Shown in pieces: positions 10,357 to 19,565 of a DNA stretch of 64,000 nucleotides; positions within the stretch are counted from its first letter, which is position 1; each line of letters opens with the position of its first letter. The notes beneath the pieces were generated by a model. That model was not told the DNA's origin. It was given only the letters and a program-made list of their open reading frames with translations, and made no database searches. A program made the translations under genes and the position numbers. The DNA comes from Chelativorans alearensis (GTDB lineage Bacteria > Pseudomonadota > Alphaproteobacteria > Rhizobiales > Rhizobiaceae): the NCBI RefSeq assembly GCF_010993735.1, contig NZ_WQNI01000020.1:1-64000 (forward strand). Reading direction: 5' to 3'.

Positions 10357-11517
10357 TCAATGGATGGCTTCCCGCTTTTGCGCGAGGGCATCGGCCCATT
10401 CCGCCATCACCTCGCCGTCGGTCTCGTCCGCCTGTTCTTGCCGCGTCAGCGCCACGAAGGCTTGCCGGTCCATGAGCCGCGAGAGCGCCCAGACGGCCAC
10501 CCCGCGCACCAGCGGCGAATCGTCGCGAAGCAACCGCTCGCACGCGGGCACGAGCCCCGCATCGCCGGAATTGCCAGCGGCGATCAGCACGTTGCGGATG
10601 AAGCGGTCGCGGCCGATACGCTTGATCGGCGAGCCGGAGAAGAAGGCGCGGAAGGCGGCGTCATCGAGTTCCAGCAGGCCCTCGAGCCGCGGTGCCTTCA
10701 GGTCATCGCGTGCCTTCAGCTTGGCCTCGGAGGCGGTGCGCGCGAACTTGTTCCACGGGCAGACGGCCAGGCAGTCGTCGCAGCCATAGATGCGGTTGCC
10801 CATCTTTTCGCGGAATTCGCGCGGAATCGGCCCCTTGTGCTCGATGGTGAGGTAAGAGATGCAGCGCCGCGCGTCGAGCTGGTAGGGCGCGGGGAAGGCG
10901 TCGGTCGGGCAGATGTCGAGGCAGGCGCGGCACGAGCCGCAATGGTCACGCTCCGGCGCGTCGGGCGGGATCTCGGCAGTCGTGAAGATGGAGCCGAGAA
11001 AGAGCCAGGAACCAAGCTCGCGGCTCACCAGGTTGGTGTGCTTGCCCTGCCAGCCGAGCCCCGCCGCCTCCGCAAGCGGCTTTTCCATCACCGGCGCGGT
11101 ATCGACGAACACCTTCACATCCGCGTGGCATCTGGCGGCGAGTTTGCCGGCGATCTCTTTCAGCCGCCCCTTGACGACGTCGTGATAGTCGCGGTTCTGC
11201 GCATAGACGGAGATCGCTGCCCTGTCCTTGCGTTCCAGAAGCGGCAGGGGGTCTTCCTCCGGGCCGTAGTTCATGCCCAGCATGATGACGGAGCGCACCT
11301 CCGGCCAGAGCGTCCGCGGGCGGGCACGGCGCATGGCCGTCTCCTCCATCCATGCCATCGAACCGTGGCGACCCTCGCGTAGGAAATGTGCCAGCCGCGC
11401 GGAAGCCATGGGCGTGGCGTCGGGCGCCGTCACCGCCACCGCGTCGAAGCCTGCCGCACGCGCCTCCTTCTCGATGAACGCGCGCAGCCGCTCCGGATGG
11501 GCTCGCGCCGCGCGCAT
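10357..11517 (-). CDS. queG: Epoxyqueuosine reductase
   Basis: QueG reduces epoxyqueuosine to queuosine in tRNA using a cobalamin cofactor and two 4Fe-4S clusters. The 386-residue protein shows the putative catalytic Asp139 ([13 protein letters not shown]), the segment [13 protein letters not shown], and two ferredoxin-like cluster motifs: [12 protein letters not shown] (Cys193/196/199/203) and [10 protein letters not shown] (Cys246/249/253). A HEAT-like tail follows. Its ATG shares one base with the gst stop, suggesting co-translation with the upstream glutathione transferase gene. Confidence 0.95.
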   Translation of the reverse strand: MRAARAHPERLRAFIEKEARAAGFDAVAVTAPDATPMASARLAHFLREGRHGSMAWMEETAMRRARPRTLWPEVRSVIMLGMNYGPEEDPLPLLERKDRAAISVYAQNRDYHDVVKGRLKEIAGKLAARCHADVKVFVDTAPVMEKPLAEAAGLGWQGKHTNLVSRELGSWLFLGSIFTTAEIPPDAPERDHCGSCRACLDICPTDAFPAPYQLDARRCISYLTIEHKGPIPREFREKMGNRIYGCDDCLAVCPWNKFARTASEAKLKARDDLKAPRLEGLLELDDAAFRAFFSGSPIKRIGRDRFIRNVLIAAGNSGDAGLVPACERLLRDDSPLVRGVAVWALSRLMDRQAFVALTRQEQADETDGEVMAEWADALAQKREAIH

Positions 11518-12206
11518 CAGAAATCCAGGTCCGCGTAATGGGAGGCGGGTGATAGCCCACGCACGCGGTCGCTCAGGAGGGAACGGAAGGAGGGCCGTGA
11601 CTTCATGCGGCTATACCAGTCGCGCGCCGCCGGGTACTCGCGCCACTCGATCTCGCCGAGATAATCGAGGGTCGAGAGCGCGGCAGCCGCCGCCACGTCC
11701 GCGTAGGAAAGGCGCGGGCCGGCCAGCCAGTCACGCGTGGCGGCCAGCCAGTTGGTGTATTTCAGGTGCTGGCGCACGTTTGCCCGCGCCGCGCGTATGG
11801 CGGCGGAATCGGGCGCCCCGCCCCCCTCGCCGCCCATCAGCGGCTTCAGCGCCCGCTCGCGCACCAGATGCCGCGTCACGTCGCCTTCGGTCTTGACCAG
11901 GTACCAGTCGACGAGGCGGCGGATTTCCGCCCGGGCGATGGAATCCTCGGCCATCAGCCGTTTCTCGCGCTTGAAGGCGCCGCGCGTCTCGTCGAGGTAC
12001 TCGCCGATCACCGTCGCGCCGACGATGACATGGTCGCCTTCCGCCAGGAGCACGGGGATCGTGCCGGCCGGGTTGAGCGACAAAAACTCCTTGCGCCGCG
12101 CCCAGGGGCGCTCCTCGATCAGGGCGAGCTCCTCGCCATATTCGCCGAAAGCCAAACGGACGAAACGGCAGGAGGCATAAAGCGGATGGTGAAACAGGGT
12201 CAGCAT
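11517..12206 (-). CDS. Glutathione S-transferase family protein
   Basis: A 229-residue protein with an N-terminal thioredoxin-like GST domain ([20 protein letters not shown], then [10 protein letters not shown] with the cis-proline, and VIGEYLDET) and an all-helical C-terminal domain ([22 protein letters not shown]). It probably conjugates glutathione to electrophiles or acts as a peroxidase; the substrate is unknown. It is the first gene of the minus-strand run and faces uppP divergently. Confidence 0.9.
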   Translation of the reverse strand: MLTLFHHPLYASCRFVRLAFGEYGEELALIEERPWARRKEFLSLNPAGTIPVLLAEGDHVIVGATVIGEYLDETRGAFKREKRLMAEDSIARAEIRRLVDWYLVKTEGDVTRHLVRERALKPLMGGEGGGAPDSAAIRAARANVRQHLKYTNWLAATRDWLAGPRLSYADVAAAAALSTLDYLGEIEWREYPAARDWYSRMKSRPSFRSLLSDRVRGLSPASHYADLDF

Positions 12207-12344
12207 GGCTGCACGTGATACATGAATGCTCTGGTCATTTCGTGGCCGCGACGGTATTCCTCAGGCGGTCTGATTCCCGAGTTCTCCGCCGAGCTATACG
12301 GGCAGACGCCGGGCCTGACAAGCAAACCCAGCCAAGGAGAAAGC

Positions 12345-13151
12345 GTGCCGGACCAGACCATCGCGGAAGCCCTCCTGCTCGGCGTTCTGGAGGGGTTGAC
12401 CGAGTTCATTCCCGTCTCTTCCACGGGGCATATTCTGTTGGCGGGCCATTTCCTCGGCTTCAAATCGACCGGCAAGGCCTTCGAGATATTGATCCAGCTC
12501 GGCGCCGTCCTGGCGGTTCTGAGCGTTTATGCCGCGCGCCTGTGGAAGATGGCTCTGGATTTACCGCGCGACTCGGCGACCCGGCGCTTCTTTCTCGGCA
12601 TTCTCGTGGCCTTCCTGCCGGCTGCCGTCATCGGTGTGCTCGCCTACACAGTCATCAAGACCGTGCTCTTCGAGACGCCAATGCTGATCTGCGTCATGCT
12701 TATCCTTGGGGGCATCGTGCTTCTTTGGGTCGACCGCTGGGTCAAGGCGCCGCGTTACGACGACATCACCCGCTTCCCGCTGCCCATGTACTTCAAGATA
12801 GGCCTGTTCCAGTGCCTGTCCATGATTCCAGGCACCTCGCGTTCGGGCGCGACGATCGTCGGCGGGCTCATCCTGGGCGCTGACAAACGCGCGGCGGCGG
12901 AGTTCTCCTTCTTCCTCGCCATGCCCACCATGGCTGGCGCCTTCGCCTACGATCTCTACAAGAATTACAACGTGCTCACCGCCGCCGACGTGGAGATCAT
13001 CGTCGTCGGCTTCATCGCCGCCTTCATCGCCGGGGTGATCGTTGTGCGTTCGCTGCTCGGCTTTGTTTCCCGGCGCGGCTATGCACTGTTCGGCTGGTGG
13101 CGGATCCTCGTCGGAGTGCTAGGCCTTACGGCGCTTTTCCTGCTGGGATAA
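12345..13151 (+). CDS. uppP: Undecaprenyl-diphosphatase
   Basis: An integral membrane phosphatase (BacA/UppP type) that converts undecaprenyl pyrophosphate to the monophosphate carrier for peptidoglycan and other envelope polymers. Both catalytic signatures are present: [10 protein letters not shown] near residues 19-28 and [13 protein letters not shown]. Multiple hydrophobic helices follow. An in-frame ATG exists at 12222, but the GTG at 12345 has AAGGAGA directly upstream and gives the usual 268 residues starting [13 protein letters not shown]. It stands alone, divergent from gst. Confidence 0.95.
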   Translation: MPDQTIAEALLLGVLEGLTEFIPVSSTGHILLAGHFLGFKSTGKAFEILIQLGAVLAVLSVYAARLWKMALDLPRDSATRRFFLGILVAFLPAAVIGVLAYTVIKTVLFETPMLICVMLILGGIVLLWVDRWVKAPRYDDITRFPLPMYFKIGLFQCLSMIPGTSRSGATIVGGLILGADKRAAAEFSFFLAMPTMAGAFAYDLYKNYNVLTAADVEIIVVGFIAAFIAGVIVVRSLLGFVSRRGYALFGWWRILVGVLGLTALFLLG

Positions 13152-13208
13152 GGCGTTCTCCTTCCATGCAGGGATGGCGTCTTGCGGGGCGGCTTCAAAT
13201 GTGATTTT

Positions 13209-13233
13209 TTCACTCCACAATTAGTGAGGTGAA
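13209..13233. promoter_or_regulatory. Candidate operator dyad before the imelysin operon
   Basis: An imperfect inverted repeat with arms TTCACNNCAC and GTGNNGTGAA around a 5-base centre. Just upstream and overlapping it, GTGATTTTTTCAC forms a second small dyad (13201-13213). It lies 46-70 bases before the ATG of the first imelysin gene. No clear Irr, RirA or Fur consensus is recognised, so the regulator is unknown. Confidence 0.4.
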
Positions 13234-13279
13234 TAAGGTTTTGTCCGCCGCACCCACAAACCTGCTCCGGAGGATTTCG

Positions 13280-14533
13280 ATGAAGTTGACGATTGCTTTT
13301 GCCACGGCCGGCATGGCCGTTTCCGCCGCCCATGCCGCCGAGCCCTCGGCCGTTCTGACCACCTATGCCGACATTGCGCTCGCCGGCTACGAGGACAGCC
13401 TGGAGACTGCGCGCTCCCTGCAAGGCGCGGTGGATGCGCTGATTGCCGATCCTTCCGAGCAGACACTGGCTGCCGCCCGCGAGGCCTGGCTGGCGTCCCG
13501 CGCGCCCTACCAGCAGACGGAGGCTTACCGCTTCGGCAACGCTATCGTCGATGAGTGGGAAGGTCGGGTAAACGCCTGGCCGCTGGACGAGGGGCTGATC
13601 GACTATGTCGACGCCAGCTACGGCACCGAGTCCGACGAAAACAGCTTCTACACGGTCAACGTCATCGCCAACGACGAGGTGAGCGCTTCCGGCAAGACTG
13701 TCGATGCTTCGCAGATCACGCCCGACCTCATCCAGTCCCTGCACGAGTTGGGCGGCATCGAGGCCAATGTCGCCACCGGCTATCACGCCATCGAGTTCCT
13801 CTTGTGGGGGCAGGACCTGAACGGCACGGGACCTGGCGCCGGCAACCGCCCCTATACGGATTTCGACGCGGAGAACTGCACCGGCGGCAACTGCGAGCGT
13901 CGCGCGCAATATCTCAAGGCGGCGGCGGACCTGCTGGTTGCCGACCTGGAAGAGATGGTGGCCAACTGGAAGGAAGGCGGCGAGGGGCGAACGGTACTCA
14001 GCGAAGGCGAGCCGGAAACAGGGCTGACGGCCATGCTGACCGGCCTCGGCTCACTCTCCTACGGTGAGCTTGCTGGCGAGCGCATGAAGCTCGGGCTGCT
14101 CCTGAACGATCCGGAGGAGGAGCACGACTGCTTCTCCGACAATACCCACAACAGCCACTATTACGACGTTCTCGGTATCAACAACGTCTATTTCGGCCGC
14201 TACGAGCGGACCGGCGGCGAGACGGTGGAAGGGCCTAGCCTGGCTGAGCTGGTGCGCGAGGCGGATCCGGCCCTTGCCGACGAGATGGAAGCCAAGCTCA
14301 CCACCACGCTTCAAGCCGCCGAGGCGCTTAAAGACCGTGCCGAGACTGTCGAGGCCTATGACCAGATGATCGGCGAAGGCAACGCGGAAGGGAACGCCGC
14401 CGTGCAGGCGCTTATCGACGGCCTCGTCGACCAGACCCGCTCCATCGAGCGCGTCATCGCGGCGCTTGACCTTTCCGGCGTGACGATCGAAGGATCCGAC
14501 AGCCTGGACGATCCCAACGCGGTCTTCCAGTAA
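13280..14533 (+). CDS. Imelysin family periplasmic iron-uptake protein
   Basis: A 417-residue imelysin-like protein with a signal peptide (MKLTIAFATAGMAVSAAHA, cleavage before AEPS). The family motif GxHxxE is present as GYHAIE at residues 167-172, followed by FLLWGQDLNG. Members of this IrpA/ICMP family take part in periplasmic iron handling. A GTG at 13229 opens the frame, but the ATG at 13280 with GGAGGA five bases upstream begins the signal peptide and was preferred. It is the first gene of a four-gene plus-strand operon with a dihaem protein, a second imelysin and a DUF1513 protein. Confidence 0.92.
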   Translation: MKLTIAFATAGMAVSAAHAAEPSAVLTTYADIALAGYEDSLETARSLQGAVDALIADPSEQTLAAAREAWLASRAPYQQTEAYRFGNAIVDEWEGRVNAWPLDEGLIDYVDASYGTESDENSFYTVNVIANDEVSASGKTVDASQITPDLIQSLHELGGIEANVATGYHAIEFLLWGQDLNGTGPGAGNRPYTDFDAENCTGGNCERRAQYLKAAADLLVADLEEMVANWKEGGEGRTVLSEGEPETGLTAMLTGLGSLSYGELAGERMKLGLLLNDPEEEHDCFSDNTHNSHYYDVLGINNVYFGRYERTGGETVEGPSLAELVREADPALADEMEAKLTTTLQAAEALKDRAETVEAYDQMIGEGNAEGNAAVQALIDGLVDQTRSIERVIAALDLSGVTIEGSDSLDDPNAVFQ

Positions 14534-14587
14534 GATTGACGAGCCGTCGCGCAAAGTGTGTGGCGGCTTTTTCTACGTGCCGGTGTG

Positions 14588-16105
14588 ATGCGTTTGTCTC
14601 TTCGCTTTTATTCGACCCTGGCGGCGGCGGGCTTGCTCGCCGCCTTTGCCGTTCAGGCGCGCGCCCCCGCGCCGCGGGATGATCTGAGCGGGGCCGACCG
14701 GGCGCGGGTCGAAAAGGTCGTTCGCCCGGCAACGGCATTCGACAAGGCCGAGCCCTTCGAGCGCATGCAGGCGGGGGCGGCCACCTCCACGAAGCGCATC
14801 AACGCCGATGCATTCTCCCACCCCTCGGCCAATCTGGAGTTCGAGGGTGAGCAGCGGTTCCTGCTCGGCAACGGGCTGTTCCGCAAGGAATGGGTGTCGT
14901 CGCCGTCCTCCACCCAGGCCTCCGACGGCCTCGGCCCGCTGTTCAACGCGCGGGCCTGCCAGTCCTGCCACATCAAGGACGGGCGCGGCCACGCTCCCGC
15001 GCATGCCGAGGATTCCGCCGTCTCGCTCTTGGTGCGCCTTTCCGTGCCGCCCGGCGAGGAGCAGGAAGAGGCCATCCGCGCCGGCAATCTTTCCAGCGCC
15101 CCCGAACCCGTCTATGGCGGCCAGCTGCAGGATTTCGCCGTGGCGGGCCTGCCCGCCGAAGGCCGCTTGCGCATCGATTACGAGGAAATCCCCGTCAGGC
15201 TCAACGGCGGGGAGACGGTGAGGCTGCGCAAGCCGACGATTACCGTCGACAACCCTGGCTATGGCCCGCTTCACCCGGACACCATGCTGTCGGCGCGCGT
15301 CGCCCCGCCGATGATCGGCCTCGGCCTCCTGGAGGCCATTGACGAGGGCGACATCCTCTCTCGCGAGGACCCCGAGGATGTGGACGGTGACGGCATCTCC
15401 GGCCGCGCCCGCCGGGTGCGCGACGAAACGGGCAAATGGCGCCTTGGCCGCTTTGGCTGGAAAGGCAACGCGGCAAGCGTGAAGCAGCAGGCGGCGGATG
15501 CATTCTCCGGCGACATGGGCCTTTCCACGCCGCTGGTGCCGGACCACTGGGGCGAGTGCACGGCGGCGCAAAAGCCCTGCCGCAGACTGCCTCACGGCGC
15601 ACAGCCGCACCTCGGCGAGGGGGAAGTGCCGGCGGAGCTTCTGGAACTCGTGGCCTTCTATTCCCAAAACCTCGCCGTCCCCGCCCGCCGGGAGGTGGAG
15701 GACGGCCAGGTTCTTGCCGGGAAAAGGGTGTTCTACGAGATGGGCTGCGCCGGCTGCCACACGCCGAAATACGTTACGCGGCGCGATGCGGCGGTGCCGG
15801 CACTCGCCTTCCAGCTCATCTGGCCCTATACCGACCTTCTCCTGCACGACATGGGCGAGGGCCTCGCCGACTACCGGCCGGAAGGCACGGCCACCGGCTA
15901 CGAGTGGCGCACGCCGGCTCTTTGGGGCATCGGCCTTGCCAAGACCGTCAGCGGCGAGGCCGGGTTCCTGCACGACGGCCGCGCCCGCACGCTGCTGGAA
16001 GCCGTATTGTGGCACGGCGGCGAGGCGGAGGCGGCACGCCAGAAGGTGGTGGAGATGGAGAAATCCGACCGCGACAACCTCATCCGCTTCCTGGAGTCGC
16101 TGTGA
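14588..16105 (+). CDS. Dihaem oxidoreductase, DUF1111 family
   Basis: A 505-residue secreted protein with an N-terminal signal segment (LRFYSTLAAAGLLAAFAVQARA) and two haem c attachment sites, CQSCH and CAGCH. The arrangement and the PALWGIGL / GEAGFLHDGRA tail are typical of the DUF1111 (PF06537) dihaem family, related to MauG-type peroxidases and often annotated as thiol oxidoreductases. In this operon it probably performs redox chemistry on iron in the periplasm; that role is inferred from neighbours. The ATG at 14588 is preferred to the GTG at 14558. It overlaps the next gene by one base (TGATG). Confidence 0.9.
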   Translation: MRLSLRFYSTLAAAGLLAAFAVQARAPAPRDDLSGADRARVEKVVRPATAFDKAEPFERMQAGAATSTKRINADAFSHPSANLEFEGEQRFLLGNGLFRKEWVSSPSSTQASDGLGPLFNARACQSCHIKDGRGHAPAHAEDSAVSLLVRLSVPPGEEQEEAIRAGNLSSAPEPVYGGQLQDFAVAGLPAEGRLRIDYEEIPVRLNGGETVRLRKPTITVDNPGYGPLHPDTMLSARVAPPMIGLGLLEAIDEGDILSREDPEDVDGDGISGRARRVRDETGKWRLGRFGWKGNAASVKQQAADAFSGDMGLSTPLVPDHWGECTAAQKPCRRLPHGAQPHLGEGEVPAELLELVAFYSQNLAVPARREVEDGQVLAGKRVFYEMGCAGCHTPKYVTRRDAAVPALAFQLIWPYTDLLLHDMGEGLADYRPEGTATGYEWRTPALWGIGLAKTVSGEAGFLHDGRARTLLEAVLWHGGEAEAARQKVVEMEKSDRDNLIRFLESL

Positions 16106-17184
16106 TGCTGAGGAACGCGCTTCTTTGCCTCGCCCTTGCCTGCTGCTTGCCGGCGCATGCGCAGGATGCGGCGCAAACCGTTCCGCCCGACATCGGCCAG
16201 CGCGTGGCGGAGCGCTACGTCGCACCGAGCCTTGCCGCCTTTTCCGGCGTGACCGGGCGCCTCGACGGCAAGATGGGAGAGCTTTGCGCGGCTCCCGGCG
16301 ACGAGGCTCTGGAAGAAGCGCGCGCCACCTTTGCCGATACGGTGCGAGCCTGGGGGCCGGTCTCCATGTTCCGCTTCGGGCCGTTGGTCGAGGAGAACCG
16401 CTTCGAGCACCTGTTCTTCTGGCCCGACATGCGCGGCGTCACCCTGCGCCAGGTGCAGGGCGTGCTGGCGGACAAGGACGAGAGCGCCGCGGCCGCCGCG
16501 AGCCTGAAGGAGAAGAGCGTGGCCCTGCAGGGCCTGCCGGCGCTGGAGTTCGTGCTTTTCGGCTCTGGTGCAGAAGAGCTTGCGGGCGCCGACGGTGCCT
16601 TCCGTTGCCGCTATGGCACGGCGATCGCCACAAACCTGACCGGGCGCGCCGCGGAGCTCACGCAGGCTTGGGCGCCGGACGCGCCGTTCCATTCCGATTT
16701 CACGCGACCCGCCGCCGGCAACGCGCTCTACCGCTCGCCGGGCGAGGTGGCCGGCGAGGTCGTCAAAGCGCTGACGACGGGGCTGCAGTTCGCCCGCAAC
16801 GCCGAGCTTCTGCCCGCTCTCGGCGCAAATCCCGACAAAGCCAACGGCAAACGCACGCCGCTCTGGCGCTCCAACCTGACCTTTGACCTTGTCGGCACGC
16901 AGATCGAGGGCATGATGGGGCTGGTCAACGCGGCGGACTTCAAGACGCACCTCGACGCAGCGGGCGGCGCCATCGTCGATTCCGTGCTCTTTGACCTGGA
17001 GCACGCCCTCGGGGCGCTGGAAGAGGTGGGGACACCGGCCGAAACGGCCTTCACCGAGGCGGAGGACCGCGGCCGTATCTCCTATGCCGGCGTCGCCCTG
17101 GAGGGCGCCGACCACACGATAAGCGAGCAGCTCTCGGCTGCCATCGGACTGACGATGGGTTTCAATGCGCTCGACGGCGATTGA
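16105..17184 (+). CDS. Second imelysin family protein, His missing from GxHxxE
   Basis: A 359-residue imelysin-like protein with a signal peptide ending around CCLPAHAQ. Where the first imelysin has GYHAIE, this one has GLPALE at residues 143-148, so the motif histidine is proline while Gly and Glu remain. It therefore probably does not bind metal or substrate in the same way as its partner. The ATG at 16105 shares a base with the preceding stop codon, and the C-terminus overlaps the DUF1513 gene by 20 bases, which points to tightly coupled expression. Confidence 0.88.
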   Translation: MLRNALLCLALACCLPAHAQDAAQTVPPDIGQRVAERYVAPSLAAFSGVTGRLDGKMGELCAAPGDEALEEARATFADTVRAWGPVSMFRFGPLVEENRFEHLFFWPDMRGVTLRQVQGVLADKDESAAAAASLKEKSVALQGLPALEFVLFGSGAEELAGADGAFRCRYGTAIATNLTGRAAELTQAWAPDAPFHSDFTRPAAGNALYRSPGEVAGEVVKALTTGLQFARNAELLPALGANPDKANGKRTPLWRSNLTFDLVGTQIEGMMGLVNAADFKTHLDAAGGAIVDSVLFDLEHALGALEEVGTPAETAFTEAEDRGRISYAGVALEGADHTISEQLSAAIGLTMGFNALDGD

Positions 17185-18262
17185 TCGCAGGACGTTCCTC
17201 ATGCTTGCCGGCGGAGCCGCGCTCGCGCCGACGTGGGCGGACGCCGCCGAGGAGGCGCTCTTCCTCGGCGCCAGGCTCAACAGGGGCCGCTTCGAGGCCG
17301 CCGTCATCGACGAAATGGGCCGCGACCGGCTGGTGCTGCCGCTCGAGGCGCGCGGCCACTCCTTCGCCATCGATCCGCCGCGCCGCCGCGCCGTGGCCTT
17401 CGCCCGCTCGCCCGGCCGCTTCGCCGTCGCTTTCGACGTGGACGGCAGGGACGAGCCGGTGGCGATCACCGCCGCGGCAGACCGCCATTTCCACGGCCAT
17501 GGCGTCTTCACGCCCGACGGCAGGCTGATGCTCGCCACCGAGAACGACTTCGAAGCGGGGCGCGGTGTCGTCGGCATCTACGACGCAACGGACCGCTTCT
17601 GCCGCATCGGCGAGTTCCCGAGCGACGGTATCGGTCCGCACGAGGCCGTGCCTCTGCGCGACGGCCGCACCATCTGCGTGGCCAATGGCGGCATTCTCAC
17701 CCATCCGGACTACGGCCGAGCCAAGCTCAACCTCGCCACCATGGCGCCCAGCCTCGCCTACATCGACGCCGCCTCCGGTGAGGTGGTGGAGAAGGCGGCG
17801 CTGGCGCCGGAGCTCAGCCGACTCTCGATCCGTCACATGGCGCTGGACGCGGCCGGCCATGTCTGGTTCGGCTGCCAGTACGAAGGCGCGGCCACGGATC
17901 GCCCGCCGCTGGTCGGCCGCCACAGGCGCGGCCGCGAGGTCGAGCTCTTTCCCGGCCCCCGGGAGGTTCTGCACGCCATGCAGAACTATGTCGGCTCCGT
18001 TGCAGTGGACGCCTCCGGCACGGTGCTCGCCACCTCCAGCCCGCGCGGCGGCCTCATCGCCTTCTGGGATACCGAAAGCGGTCGGTGCCTGGGTCGCCAA
18101 ACGCTGGCCGATGGCTGCGGCGTCGCCCCTTCCGCGCGGGGAAGGGTGCTTGCCACCAGCGGGCGCGGCGCGGTGGTGAACGCGGGGCCGGAGACGGAAA
18201 GGGTCCTCACTGAGGCGGGCGGCGGGGCACCTGCGTGGGACAACCATCTGCGTCGGATGTAA
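17165..18262 (+). CDS. DUF1513 domain-containing periplasmic protein
   Basis: A 365-residue protein starting with a twin-arginine-like signal (DRRTFLMLAGGAALAPTWADA), which suggests export in a folded state. The body has repeated short blade-like segments (HGHGVFTPDGRLMLATEND, GIGPHEAVPLRDGRT, HVWFGCQYEGA) typical of the DUF1513 (PF07433) beta-propeller-like family. These genes regularly accompany imelysin and DUF1111 genes in iron-regulated operons; the molecular function is not established. It is the last gene of the operon and converges with nlpC. Confidence 0.88.
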   Translation: MRSTAIDRRTFLMLAGGAALAPTWADAAEEALFLGARLNRGRFEAAVIDEMGRDRLVLPLEARGHSFAIDPPRRRAVAFARSPGRFAVAFDVDGRDEPVAITAAADRHFHGHGVFTPDGRLMLATENDFEAGRGVVGIYDATDRFCRIGEFPSDGIGPHEAVPLRDGRTICVANGGILTHPDYGRAKLNLATMAPSLAYIDAASGEVVEKAALAPELSRLSIRHMALDAAGHVWFGCQYEGAATDRPPLVGRHRRGREVELFPGPREVLHAMQNYVGSVAVDASGTVLATSSPRGGLIAFWDTESGRCLGRQTLADGCGVAPSARGRVLATSGRGAVVNAGPETERVLTEAGGGAPAWDNHLRRM

Positions 18263-18303
18263 GGGTTGGGGGGATACGGCGAACGGATGACGGCGCGCAG
18301 CAC

Positions 18304-19158
18304 CTACACCAACCGGCGATACCCCGTCGGCATTCCATAAAGCGGCTCGATCCGCCGTATCGCCTCGCCAAGCGGCTCTCGCGATACCGTCATCGTATGG
18401 CCGTTGGCATGGATGACATGTGCACCGTCGGTCATGATTGCCACGTGCCCGCGCCAGAAGACGAGGTCGCCGCGTTTCAATCCCTTCTCCGGATCGAGCG
18501 CCGCACCGATCCCCTCCGCCTGCATGTCCGTGTCGCGTGGCACGTTTCGCCCCGCCATAAGCATGGGAAGCTGCACCAGCCCCGAGCAATCGATGCCGAA
18601 GCCGCTCGTCCCGCCCCACAGATAAGGCGTATGCAGAAACTGTTCCGCTACCGAAACGAAATCCTCGGCATGCCGCTCGATGGGGCGCAGGTGCCGGGCG
18701 ATCATCGCCTCACCCGAGGCGAGTAGCGCGTAGCGTGTTCCGCGTTTCTCCACCTCGCCAGTGACCGCCAGCCGCGCCCCCATGCTGTGGACGGTCGTCA
18801 TCGGCGCCTTCAGCTCGGGCTCGGGGTAGACGAAGCTGCGCGGCACGCAGACCACGTGGGTCAGTGCGGCGAGGGGCCGGCCGGCCGCCGCCTCGTCCAC
18901 ATAGCCCACATAGCCGTCGCGCGCCGCCTGCACCCAGGCCCAGCCATCCTTCCGCTCGAACACCTGGATCGCCTCGCCGTGAAGAAGCTGCGTGTCGATC
19001 CCGGCGCCCACGTCCGGCGCCGAATGAAGATCCGCCACGGGCGCGGCGATCACGGCCGGCTCTCCGGCGACGAAGCGTTCCGCCTCCACGCGCCCCGTCA
19101 GCCGCTTGTCGGCGAGGTCGGGCCGGAAAGCATTGAGGCGGCGGTCGAGGGTGCTCAT
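18304..19158 (-). CDS. NlpC/P60 family peptidase with SH3-like domains
   Basis: A 284-residue protein with N-terminal bacterial SH3-like segments (residues about 30-150, including HGEAIQVFERKDGWAWVQA) and a C-terminal NlpC/P60 cysteine peptidase. The catalytic Cys is in GIDCSGLVQ, the His in RGHVAIM, and HVIHANGH follows. Such enzymes cut D-gamma-glutamyl-diaminopimelate bonds in peptidoglycan peptides. No signal peptide is seen, so a cytoplasmic role in recycling muropeptides is likely. Its start overlaps the MarR-like stop as ATGA. Confidence 0.92.
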   Translation of the reverse strand: MSTLDRRLNAFRPDLADKRLTGRVEAERFVAGEPAVIAAPVADLHSAPDVGAGIDTQLLHGEAIQVFERKDGWAWVQAARDGYVGYVDEAAAGRPLAALTHVVCVPRSFVYPEPELKAPMTTVHSMGARLAVTGEVEKRGTRYALLASGEAMIARHLRPIERHAEDFVSVAEQFLHTPYLWGGTSGFGIDCSGLVQLPMLMAGRNVPRDTDMQAEGIGAALDPEKGLKRGDLVFWRGHVAIMTDGAHVIHANGHTMTVSREPLGEAIRRIEPLYGMPTGYRRLV

Positions 19159-19502
19159 AGGGGAAGCTCCGCCGCGTTGGCCACCACCACGTCACCGATG
19201 CGCTCGACGAACAGCGCGCCTTCCACCGTGCGCCGGATGAGAACGTTGCGCCGATCGCGCTCGTCTCGATGGCGCGCAAGGAGCTTCATCGCGCCCATCG
19301 TGTCGAGCGCCCGCGTGATCACCGGTTTCGTCACCTTCAGCTTCTCCGCCAGCCCGCGCACCGTATGCGGGGGCGGATCGAGATAAACGGTGAGCAGGAT
19401 CGCCATCTGCCGCTCCGTCAGGTCCGGCATGTCATCGCGCACCTCGGCAAGGCATACCTGCTGCCAAAGCCTGAGCGCCTGAAGGGGCCGCAGCGCGACC
19501 AT
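19155..19502 (-). CDS. MarR-like winged-helix protein
   Basis: A 115-residue small DNA-binding protein. The segment LTERQMAILLTVYLDPPPHTV followed by LAEKLKVTKPVITRALDTM is a MarR-type winged helix-turn-helix, and RDERDRRNVLIRRT is the wing. It is shorter than most MarR proteins (about 140-150 residues) and has little room for the usual dimerisation helices. It is translated immediately before the NlpC/P60 gene and lies 63 bases after the leucyl aminopeptidase gene. Target unknown. Confidence 0.78.
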   Translation of the reverse strand: MVALRPLQALRLWQQVCLAEVRDDMPDLTERQMAILLTVYLDPPPHTVRGLAEKLKVTKPVITRALDTMGAMKLLARHRDERDRRNVLIRRTVEGALFVERIGDVVVANAAELPL

Positions 19503-19565
19503 CGAACCCTCTGCAATCGTTTCGGTTCCGTATCATTACGCCGATTGCCGGTGTTCGCAAAGGGA

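Noticed and set aside
14573-16225. Long minus-strand open frame opposite the dihaem gene
   Set aside because: The plus strand encodes two CxxCH sites and a signal peptide; the minus frame has no family resemblance.
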